A stretch of DNA of 45,524 nt, taken from positions 1-45,524 of the forward strand of contig JALOLH010000004.1 in the NCBI GenBank assembly GCA_025456065.1, read 5' to 3'. The position numbers and the translations under genes were made by a program. The stretch is from Candidatus Nanopelagicales bacterium. Lineage in GTDB: Bacteria > Actinomycetota > Actinomycetes > S36-B12 > CAIYMF01. Each line of letters starts with the position of its first letter. The first letter of the stretch is position 1. This document shows positions 40,066 to 45,524 of this stretch, piece after piece. The notes beneath the pieces are model-generated. The model saw nothing but the letters and a program-made list of their open reading frames with translations. It had not been told where the DNA came from and did no database searches.

Positions 40066-41172
40066 TCAGGTCTGCGGCGAGTTCGCCGACTCCACGACGA
40101 TCGTGCCGTCGATGATCTGCTCCTTGAGCGCCTCGACCTCGGCGCTGAGCTCGGCGGGCACCTTCGACTCGAAGTCGTGGTACGGGGCCAGGCCCACGCC
40201 GTCGTTGGCCAGGGTGCCGATGAACGGGGTGTTGGTGAACTGGCCGTTCACGGTCTCCACCGTGGCGGTCTCCACGGCGTTGGCGATGCCCTTCTCCACC
40301 GTGGTCAGGAAGACTTCCTTGTACTGCGAGGCGGACTCGTAGCCGTCGGTGTCGACCCAGACGATCGCGACCTTGCCGCCGGACTCCTGAGCCGCCTGCG
40401 CCGCGCCCAGGCCGGTGCCACCAGCGACGGGCATGATGATGTCGGCGCCCTGCTGGATCAGGTTGCTGGCCAGGTTCTTGCCGTCGGTCGGGGAGTCGAA
40501 CTTGCCGGCGAACAGGCCGTCCTGCTTGGCCTTGTCCCAGCCGAGGAGCTTGACGTCCGCGCCCTTGTCCTCGTTGTACTTGGCGACGCCGTCGGCGAAC
40601 CCGTCCATGAACACGGCCACCGTGGGCAGCTTGATGCCGCCGAACGTGCCGACGGTGCCCGACTCGGACATGCCGGCCGACAGGTACCCGGCCAGGTAGG
40701 CGGCCTCGGCGGTGTTGAACAGCAGCGGCTTGATGTTCTCCGTGGGCTGGACGCCGTCGGTGTCCGGATCGGCATCGGGGTTCTCGTCGACGATCGCGAA
40801 CTTCTCGTCCGCGTTGGCCTGGGCGGCAGTGAGCGTGGCGTCGCCGAGCGAGAAGCCGACCGTCACGATGATCCCGCAGTCCTCGGCGACGAGGCTGTTG
40901 ACGTTCGGCGTGTAGTCCGACTCGGACTTGCTGGTGACGTACTTCACCTGGATGCCCAGGTCCTGCTCAGCCGCCTGCAGGCCCTCCCAGGCAGAGGCGT
41001 TGAAGGAGCGGTCGTCGATGCCGCCCTGATCGGTGACCATGCAGCCGAGGAAGTCGGCCGCAGCGGTGCCGCCCGTGGCGCCGCCGGTCGCGCCCTCGTC
41101 CGACGGCGCCTCCCCACAGGCCGCCAGCGTGAGCGCCGCGAGCGCTGAGACGGCCAGGACCCGAGTCTTCAT
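40066..41172 (-). CDS. BMP family nucleoside-binding lipoprotein
   Basis: A 368-residue substrate-binding protein of the BMP/PnrA family anchored to the outer face of the membrane. The signal peptide MKTRVLAVSALAALTLAAC ends in a lipobox with the acylated cysteine C19. A Gly/Thr/Ala linker follows, then GCMVTDQGGIDDRSFNASAW (the BMP signature with the Asp/Asn/Phe nucleoside-contacting residues), VTVGFSLGDATLTAA, and MPVAGGTGLGAA. The ribosome binding site GGAG is 5 nt before the ATG. Members bind purine or pyrimidine nucleosides; this fits the adjacent cdd, PNP and udp genes. Confidence 0.93.
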   Translation of the reverse strand: MKTRVLAVSALAALTLAACGEAPSDEGATGGATGGTAAADFLGCMVTDQGGIDDRSFNASAWEGLQAAEQDLGIQVKYVTSKSESDYTPNVNSLVAEDCGIIVTVGFSLGDATLTAAQANADEKFAIVDENPDADPDTDGVQPTENIKPLLFNTAEAAYLAGYLSAGMSESGTVGTFGGIKLPTVAVFMDGFADGVAKYNEDKGADVKLLGWDKAKQDGLFAGKFDSPTDGKNLASNLIQQGADIIMPVAGGTGLGAAQAAQESGGKVAIVWVDTDGYESASQYKEVFLTTVEKGIANAVETATVETVNGQFTNTPFIGTLANDGVGLAPYHDFESKVPAELSAEVEALKEQIIDGTIVVESANSPQT

Positions 41173-41194
41173 GCGTTCTCCACTTCATCCGACG

Positions 41195-41211
41195 AGACGC
41201 CTCGTGCGTCT
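41195..41211. promoter_or_regulatory. Inverted repeat AGACGC-N5-GCGTCT in the bmpA leader
   Basis: A perfect 6-bp dyad with a 5-nt spacer lies about 10-25 nt after the predicted bmpA transcription start. It could be a repressor operator (LacI/GntR/DeoR types recognise similar dyads) or a leader hairpin; no regulator gene is in the window. Confidence 0.4.
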
Positions 41212-41227
41212 GACCACGTCGCGTTCG

Positions 41228-41233
41228 ATCCTA
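41228..41233 (-). promoter_or_regulatory. -10 element (TAGGAT) of bmpA
   Basis: TAGGAT on the minus strand predicts a start near 41221 and a leader of about 48 nt with the dyad at 41195-41211 and a GGAG ribosome binding site. Confidence 0.5.
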
Positions 41234-41312
41234 GACCGGCGGCCGAGTGCGGCCGGCCGCCCGGCACGCCCGGACGGCCCGAACTCGGTCACGATTGGGT
41301 AACGCCGGGCCG

Positions 41313-41329
41313 GACCCCAGGCGGGGGTC
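41313..41329 (-). terminator. Hairpin after the mutase gene
   Basis: GACCCC/GGGGTC with a 5-nt loop lies 35 nt beyond the mutase stop, followed (in minus-strand order) by the bmpA promoter region. It is GC-rich without a T-tract; a likely terminator of the mutase transcript. Confidence 0.4.
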
Positions 41330-41363
41330 GGGGCGGATCCCGCGGGCGGGTCCCCGGCGTGCG

Positions 41364-42932
41364 TCAGAACACGTCGATCGGCGTGTACTCCCCCCAGACG
41401 TCGCGCAGCGCGTCGGCCACCTCGCCCACCGTCGCGCGGGCGCGCAGCGCCTCCTTCATGGGGAGCAGGACGTTGTCCGTGCCGCGGGCGGCCGCGCGGA
41501 CCGCCTCGAGCAGCGGTTCGATGTCGTCGCGGTCGGCCCGCAGCTTCGCCAGCCGCTCGCGCTGCTCGGCCTCGATGGTCGGGTCCACGCGCAGCGGCTC
41601 GTACGGCTCGTGGGTGTCGATCGTGAACCGGTTCACCCCGACCACGATGCGCTCGCCACCGTCGATCTCCTGTGCGATGCGGTAGGCGCTGCGCTCGATC
41701 TCGGCCTTCTGGAAGCCCCGCTCGATCGCCGCGACCGCCCCGCCGAGATCGGCCACCTTGTCCATGAGCTCGCGGGCGGCCGCCTCGACGTCGTCGGTGA
41801 GCGACTCGACCGCGTATGAGCCGGCGAACGGATCGACCGTCTTGCACACGTCGGACTCGTAGGCGATCACCTGCTGGGTGCGCAGGGCCAGCCGCGCCGC
41901 CTTCTCGGTGGGCAGGGCGATCGCCTCGTCGAACGAGTTGGTGTGCAGGCTCTGGGTCCCGCCGAGCACCGCGGCGAGCGCCTGGATCGCGACCCGGACC
42001 ATGTTGACCTCGGGCTGCTGGGCGGTCAGCTGCACGCCGGCGGTCTGGGTGTGGAAGCGCAGCATCAGCGACTTGGGGTTCTTGGCGCCGAACTGGTCAC
42101 GCATGACCGAGGCCCAGATCCGCCGTGCGGCCCGGAACTTCGCGACCTCCTCCAGCAGGCTCGTGCGCGAGACGAAGAAGAAGGCCAGCCGAGGGGCGAA
42201 GTCGTCGACGTCCTGGCCGGCTGCGATCGCGGCCTTCACGTATTCGATGCCGTCGGCGAGGGTGAACGCGATCTCCTGCGCGGGGGTCGCCCCGGCCTCG
42301 GCCATGTGGTAGCCCGAGATCGAGATGGTGTTCCACTTCGGCAGCTGCTCGCCGCAGTACCGGAAGATGTCGGTGATCAGCCGCAGGCTCTGGGCCGGCG
42401 GGTAGATGTACGTGCCGCGGGCGATGTACTCCTTCAGCACGTCGTTCTGGATGGTGCCGGTGAGCGCCGCGCCGGGAACGCCCTGCTCCTCGGCGACGAG
42501 CTGGTAGAGCAGCAGCAGGATCGCGGCCGGCGCGTTGATGGTCATGCTCGTCGACACCTTGTCCAGCGGGATGCCGCCGAACAGCACGCGCATGTCCTCG
42601 ATCGAGTCGATGGCCACGCCGACCTTGCCCACCTCGCCATGCGCGAGCGGATGGTCGGAGTCGTAGCCCATCTGGGTCGGCAGGTCGAAGGCGACGCTCA
42701 GCCCGGTCTGGCCGTGCTCGAGGAGCTGCCGGTAGCGGGCGTTCGACTCGGCGGCCGTCCCGAACCCCGCGTACTGGCGCATGGTCCAGGGCCGGCCGGT
42801 GTACATGGACGGGTAGACGCCTCGGGTGAAGGGGAACTCCCCGGGGCGACCGATGCGGGCCTCGTCGAGGCCGGCCAGGGACTCGGCGTCGTACAGCGGG
42901 GCGAACGGGCGCCCTGACTCGGTGGTTGCCAT
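41364..42932 (-). CDS. Acyl-CoA mutase large subunit, methylmalonyl-CoA mutase type, no B12 domain
   Basis: A 522-residue TIM-barrel subunit of a cobalamin-dependent acyl-CoA mutase. [18 protein letters not shown] contains Y54 and [14 protein letters not shown] contains R172. These two residues, 118 apart, correspond to Y89 and R207 of Propionibacterium methylmalonyl-CoA mutase, whereas isobutyryl-CoA mutase has Phe and Gln, so methylmalonyl/succinyl-CoA is the predicted substrate pair. The usual C-terminal cobalamin-binding domain (DxHxxG) is absent, so a separate small subunit must be encoded elsewhere. Leaderless behind TAGCCT. It would link the propionyl-CoA carboxylase output to succinyl-CoA and Sdh. 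Confidence 0.9.
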   Translation of the reverse strand: MATTESGRPFAPLYDAESLAGLDEARIGRPGEFPFTRGVYPSMYTGRPWTMRQYAGFGTAAESNARYRQLLEHGQTGLSVAFDLPTQMGYDSDHPLAHGEVGKVGVAIDSIEDMRVLFGGIPLDKVSTSMTINAPAAILLLLYQLVAEEQGVPGAALTGTIQNDVLKEYIARGTYIYPPAQSLRLITDIFRYCGEQLPKWNTISISGYHMAEAGATPAQEIAFTLADGIEYVKAAIAAGQDVDDFAPRLAFFFVSRTSLLEEVAKFRAARRIWASVMRDQFGAKNPKSLMLRFHTQTAGVQLTAQQPEVNMVRVAIQALAAVLGGTQSLHTNSFDEAIALPTEKAARLALRTQQVIAYESDVCKTVDPFAGSYAVESLTDDVEAAARELMDKVADLGGAVAAIERGFQKAEIERSAYRIAQEIDGGERIVVGVNRFTIDTHEPYEPLRVDPTIEAEQRERLAKLRADRDDIEPLLEAVRAAARGTDNVLLPMKEALRARATVGEVADALRDVWGEYTPIDVF

Positions 42933-42938
42933 GCAGCA

Positions 42939-42944
42939 AGGCTA
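42939..42944 (-). promoter_or_regulatory. Leaderless -10 (TAGCCT) of the mutase gene
   Basis: On the minus strand TAGCCT is followed by 6 nt and ATG 42932. No ribosome binding site is present. Confidence 0.55.
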
Positions 42945-43031
42945 GGGCCGTGCGGTCCGGCGACGACGGGCAGCCCGCCCCTGCGCCCCATCCCGACGCC
43001 CCCGTACGCCCCCCCGACAGCCCAACCGCCA

Positions 43032-43081
43032 TGATCCATTCGGGTTGGGCAGGCACTTGGCCGCCGAACCTGAATGGATCA
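43032..43081. repeat. Palindromic repeat, copy 1 (upstream of the nuclease-like gene)
   Basis: Arms TGATCCATTCGGGTT (43032-43046) and AACCTGAATGGATCA (43067-43081) match at 14 of 15 positions (the exception is a G-T wobble) around a 20-nt loop beginning GGGC. The element lies between two diverging genes, so it is not positioned as a terminator for either. Confidence 0.85.
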
Positions 43082-43171
43082 CGCCGCGGGGGGAGGCGGC
43101 CGCGGCGCTCCTCCCGAGTGGCCTGTGGACGAGCGCTGGACGCCGAGCGGAACCCCGCCGAGCATCACCCC

Positions 43172-44173
43172 ATGCCTCGCCTCAACCCCAGCCTGCGTGG
43201 CGCGATCGAGGCCGTGGGCGCGTTCGCGGAGGGCCAGGCCGGGGCTGTGACCAGCCAGCAGGCACGGCGCCTGGGCATCACGAGGGATGGCCTCAGCCGC
43301 CTGGTCAGCGCCGGGCGATGGCGCCGGCTGCATCGGGGGGTGCTCTTCGTGGGGCACGGGGACCCGGGCCTCGACGCGCAGATGTGGGGCGCGCACCTCG
43401 CGCTGGGTCCCAGGAGCGTCATCGGCGGACGCACCGCGGGTCGGGCGTGGGGGTTCGTCGAGGAGCCCCAGGGCGACGAACCGATCGCGATGATGCTGCC
43501 CGATGGCTCGAGCCGGCGGGCCCGGGGGGTGGTCGTCCGGAGGGTGCCCGAGCCGGCCGTGCTGGTACACCCGGCGAGGGTGCCGCCGATCCTCACCGTG
43601 GAGCACGCCGTGATCGAGTGCTTCCAGCAGACGGACGATCCCATGGCCGCCGCCGGCCTCGTGATGCGCGCGTGCCGGCAGCGGTTGACCACGCCCGACC
43701 GGGTCCTCGCGGCCGCAGCACAGCGTCCCCGACTGCGCGGCCGCGGACTCCTGCTCACGCTCTGCGCCGACGCTGCCGACGGCGTGACGAGTCCCCTCGA
43801 GGCGGAGTACCGCAACCGTGTGGAGCGGGCGCACGGGCTGCCGGTGGGCAGCCGGCAGGACGCTGTCTCATCTGGGAGGAAGCGCCGGTACCGCGACGTG
43901 CGGTACCGGGACTGGGGCGTGCTGGTCGAGCTGGACGGCCGGCTCGGGCACGAGACCGAGTCCGAGGTGTTCCGCGACCAGGACCGCGACAACCGGGCGA
44001 CCCTGACCGGCGAGGCCACCCTGCGGTACGGGTGGCTGGCCGTGATGGGTGCGGCGTGCAGCACGGCGCTCCAGGTCGAGGCACTGCTCCGCCTGCGAGG
44101 GTGGACAGGTGCGGCACGGCCGTGTGGGCAGACGTGCGCCGTCCGGTTCCGGGGCGACGCCCGCGCGGCGTGA
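43172..44173 (+). CDS. AbiEi-type winged-helix plus DUF559/Vsr-like nuclease-domain protein
   Basis: A 333-residue protein. Residues ~22-62 form a winged-helix resembling the AbiEi N-terminal domain (VTSQQARRLGITRDGLSRLV, then RRLHRGVLFV). The middle is an alpha/beta region. The C-terminal ~125 residues carry a PD-(D/E)xK-like pattern close to DUF559/Vsr nucleases: E210 in SPLEAEYRN, D242 in RDVRY, E253 and D255 in VELDGRLGH, and H260. Such proteins are abundant and variable in actinobacteria, but no biological role is established. The ATG at 43172 lacks a clear ribosome binding site. The gene is bracketed by two copies of a 50-nt palindrome exactly 1210 bp apart. Confidence 0.78.
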   Translation: MPRLNPSLRGAIEAVGAFAEGQAGAVTSQQARRLGITRDGLSRLVSAGRWRRLHRGVLFVGHGDPGLDAQMWGAHLALGPRSVIGGRTAGRAWGFVEEPQGDEPIAMMLPDGSSRRARGVVVRRVPEPAVLVHPARVPPILTVEHAVIECFQQTDDPMAAAGLVMRACRQRLTTPDRVLAAAAQRPRLRGRGLLLTLCADAADGVTSPLEAEYRNRVERAHGLPVGSRQDAVSSGRKRRYRDVRYRDWGVLVELDGRLGHETESEVFRDQDRDNRATLTGEATLRYGWLAVMGAACSTALQVEALLRLRGWTGAARPCGQTCAVRFRGDARAA

Positions 44174-44241
44174 TCATGGCCCGGTAGCGGGCCGGCCAAC
44201 CATCCGGCGCCAGCAGCGACCCCGCGAGCACCCCCCAGCCG

Positions 44242-44291
44242 TGATCCATTCGGGTTGGGCCGACAAGAAGCTGCTGAACCCGAATGGATCA
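44242..44291. repeat. Palindromic repeat, copy 2 (downstream of the nuclease-like gene)
   Basis: Arms TGATCCATTCGGGTT (44242-44256) and AACCCGAATGGATCA (44277-44291) pair perfectly at 15 of 15 positions around a 20-nt loop that begins GGGC as in copy 1 but otherwise differs. It lies 68 nt after the nuclease-like stop codon and could also serve as its terminator. Confidence 0.85.
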
Positions 44292-44398
44292 TGGGACGGG
44301 GCGGGATGGGGCGGGGGGGCCGAACGGCCCGCGAGAGAGGCGACGAAGGCCACATCCGGGGGTCCGTCGCCCGCCGGTGCGGCCGCGAGCACGCGGAC

Positions 44399-44435
44399 TA
44401 GACTGCCCACAGTGCGGCGCGACCCGCCGTACGCT
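44399..44435 (+). promoter_or_regulatory. Promoter region of sdhCDA
   Basis: Two -10-like hexamers, TAGACT (44399-44404) and TACGCT (44430-44435), precede the strong ribosome binding site GAGGAGG at 44448-44454, 9 nt before the sdhC ATG. The upstream hexamer would give a leader of about 53 nt, the downstream one about 22 nt. Confidence 0.4.
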
Positions 44436-44463
44436 TCCGACGTCGCCGAGGAGGCTTCGACCC

Positions 44464-44859
44464 ATGGCCAGTGCGCCTGCGGGGACCCTCTACCGCGGCG
44501 GTGAGGGGATGTGGTCCTGGGTGGCCCATCGGATCACCGGCGTCGCGGTGTTCTTCTTCCTGCTCGTCCACGTGATGGACACCGCGCTCGTGCGCGTCTC
44601 GCCGAGCGCGTACGACGTCGTGATCGCGACCTACAAGACCCCGATCGTCAACGTGATGGAGGTCGGCCTGGTCGGCGCGGTCCTCTACCACGCGCTCAAC
44701 GGCATCCGGATCGTCCTGGTGGACTTCTGGGAGCCCGGCCCCCGCCATCAGAAGGCGATGTTCCGGGGCATCATCGTGATCTGGCTGTTGCTGATGATCC
44801 CGGGGACGTACTTCATGCTCATCCACACGATCGAGTCGCTGTTCGGGAGCACGTCATGA
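44464..44859 (+). CDS. sdhC: Succinate dehydrogenase cytochrome b556 subunit
   Basis: A 131-residue membrane anchor of complex II with three hydrophobic segments (about 25-42, 63-88 and 103-122). The WVAHRITGVAVFF quinone-region motif and the YHALNGIRIVLVDFW segment with the presumed haem ligand H76 identify it. It passes electrons from the iron-sulfur subunit to menaquinone. The ATG follows GAGGAGG. Its TGA overlaps the sdhD ATG (ATGA, 44856-44859). Confidence 0.94.
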   Translation: MASAPAGTLYRGGEGMWSWVAHRITGVAVFFFLLVHVMDTALVRVSPSAYDVVIATYKTPIVNVMEVGLVGAVLYHALNGIRIVLVDFWEPGPRHQKAMFRGIIVIWLLLMIPGTYFMLIHTIESLFGSTS

Positions 44860-45275
44860 GCCTCGAGATCGCCGATCCCCGCTCCGGCCGCACCGCCACC
44901 GGCAGCGCCCGCGCCCGCAGTCGCGGCAACTTCGAGAAGTACTCCTGGATCTTCATGCGGGTCTCCGGCCTGGTCCTGGTGTTCCTGGTCCTGGGCCACC
45001 TGCTGATCATGAACGTCCTCGACGGTGGCGTGCAGCGGATCAACTTCGGCTTCGTCGCCGGCCGCTGGTCCAGCCCCTTCTGGCAGACGTGGGACCTGCT
45101 GCAGCTGTGGCTGGCCATGCTGCACGGCGCCAACGGCATGCGCACCGTCATCAACGACTACGCCGAGAAGCCGGCAACCGCGTTCCGGCTGCGCATGCTG
45201 CTCTACGTCGTCACCGTCTTCATCGTCGCGCTGGGCACGCTGGTGATCTTCACCTTCGACCCGAACATCGCCTGA
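44856..45275 (+). CDS. sdhD: Succinate dehydrogenase hydrophobic membrane anchor subunit
   Basis: A 139-residue anchor with a hydrophilic Arg-rich N-terminus (1-28) and three hydrophobic segments (about 33-52, 79-95 and 110-133). IFMRVSGLVLVFLVLGH and the LAMLHGANGMRTVINDY segment, whose histidine is a likely haem ligand, match actinobacterial SdhD. It overlaps sdhC by 4 bp and is followed after 15 nt by sdhA, forming the usual sdhCDA(B) operon as in mycobacteria (Rv3316-Rv3319). Confidence 0.94.
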   Translation: MSLEIADPRSGRTATGSARARSRGNFEKYSWIFMRVSGLVLVFLVLGHLLIMNVLDGGVQRINFGFVAGRWSSPFWQTWDLLQLWLAMLHGANGMRTVINDYAEKPATAFRLRMLLYVVTVFIVALGTLVIFTFDPNIA

Positions 45276-45290
45276 TCCGGAAGGGCCACC

Positions 45291-45524
45291 GTGCAGAACC
45301 ACAGCTACGACGTCGTCATCGTGGGTGCCGGCGGTGCCGGCATGCGCGCGGCCCTCGAGGCCGGTCCCCGGGTGCGCACCGCGGTGCTGACCAAGCTCTA
45401 CCCGACGCGCTCCCACACCGGCGCCGCGCAGGGCGGCATGTGCGCCGCGCTGGCCAACGTCGAGGAGGACAACTGGGAGTGGCACACCTTCGACACGATC
45501 AAGGGCGGTGACTACCTGGTCGAC
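45291..45524 (+). CDS. sdhA: Succinate dehydrogenase flavoprotein subunit, N-terminal part (cut by window end)
   Basis: The first 78 residues of the FAD subunit that oxidises succinate to fumarate. [19 protein letters not shown] is the Rossmann FAD-binding loop, and [17 protein letters not shown] contains H42, the histidine that carries covalently bound FAD in this family. The GTG start is preceded by GGAAGG about 6 nt upstream. The catalytic Arg/His residues and the C-terminus lie beyond the window; sdhB is expected next. Confidence 0.94.
   Translation, partial: MQNHSYDVVIVGAGGAGMRAALEAGPRVRTAVLTKLYPTRSHTGAAQGGMCAALANVEEDNWEWHTFDTIKGGDYLVD

Noticed and set aside
42926-43171. An N-terminal extension of the nuclease-like protein starting at or before the palindrome
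   Set aside because: The extension would be translated palindrome plus Arg-rich sequence with no similarity to AbiEi proteins. ATG 43172 gives the normal N-terminus.
43032-44291. Insertion sequence or CRISPR-like repeat interpretation of the paired palindromes
   Set aside because: No transposase (DDE, HUH or recombinase) motif, no target-site duplication that I can identify, and only two units 1.2 kb apart, so neither label is supported. They are kept as unexplained palindromic repeats.

Overview
This is a very GC-rich segment from a member of the Actinomycetota. The inference rests on several things: valine/alanine/arginine-rich proteins, many GTG starts, an AccA3/AccD5/AccE-type acyl-CoA carboxylase, a succinate dehydrogenase with actinobacterial-type anchors, and an overall gene content that parallels the Mycobacterium tuberculosis block Rv3274c-Rv3318 (fadE25, purE, purK, gtrA-like, birA, accD5, accE5, maf, accA3, lpdA, deoD, pmmB, add, cdd, sdhCDA). 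Nothing in the window fixes the genus. It reads as core chromosome with a few accessory insertions, not as phage, plasmid or island.

Layout. 1-1.4 kb: the 3' part of a PQQ-type sugar dehydrogenase and a 5'-truncated ScyD-like propeller remnant. 1.4-11.4 kb: a FadE25-type acyl-CoA dehydrogenase, UDP-glucose dehydrogenase, purE/purK, an ABC-2 polysaccharide exporter (permease plus ATPase) ending in a GluQ-like tRNA-synthetase paralogue, an aldose-epimerase-like gene, a second acyl-CoA dehydrogenase and a GtrA membrane protein. 11.5-20.8 kb: an Rv1264-like adenylate cyclase, birA, accD/accE, a large TagE-like glycosyltransferase, maf, accA and a GNAT. 20.9-28.3 kb: an LpdA-type quinone reductase, an unusual polytopic membrane protein fused to a GH5 glycosidase, DUF305, MscS, a gamma-glutamylcyclotransferase-like gene and a membrane protein of unknown function. 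28.4-41.2 kb: a nucleoside uptake and salvage locus (deoC, kinase, add, udp, phosphosugar mutase, PNP, cdd, and a four-gene BMP-type ABC importer). 41.3-45.5 kb: a B12-domain-less methylmalonyl-CoA mutase subunit, an AbiEi/DUF559 nuclease-like gene bracketed by two near-identical palindromes, and the start of sdhCDA.

How the genes work together. BirA biotinylates AccA; AccA, AccD and AccE form the acyl-CoA carboxylase; the mutase can process the propionyl/methylmalonyl branch, and the acyl-CoA dehydrogenases and Sdh join it to respiration. The BMP importer brings in nucleosides. Cdd, Add, Udp and PNP convert them to bases and pentose-1-phosphates, the phosphosugar mutase probably makes pentose-5-phosphates, and DeoC splits deoxyribose-5-phosphate. 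UDP-glucose dehydrogenase, GtrA, the exporter and the TagE-like enzyme suggest envelope polymer synthesis.

Regulation. Eleven genes show the same leaderless arrangement: a TANNNT -10 element followed by 6-8 nt and then the ATG/GTG. Leadered genes instead carry GGAGG-type ribosome binding sites. One -10 heptamer, between birA and accD, is readable on both strands. The most unusual items are the palindrome-bracketed nuclease-like gene, the membrane-GH5 fusion, the shared birA/accD promoter and the terminator-like hairpin inside the bmpA operon. No tRNA, rRNA, CRISPR array or insertion sequence was seen, and no gene-free stretch exceeds 300 bases. The longest is 44174-44463, which holds the second palindrome and the sdh promoter region.
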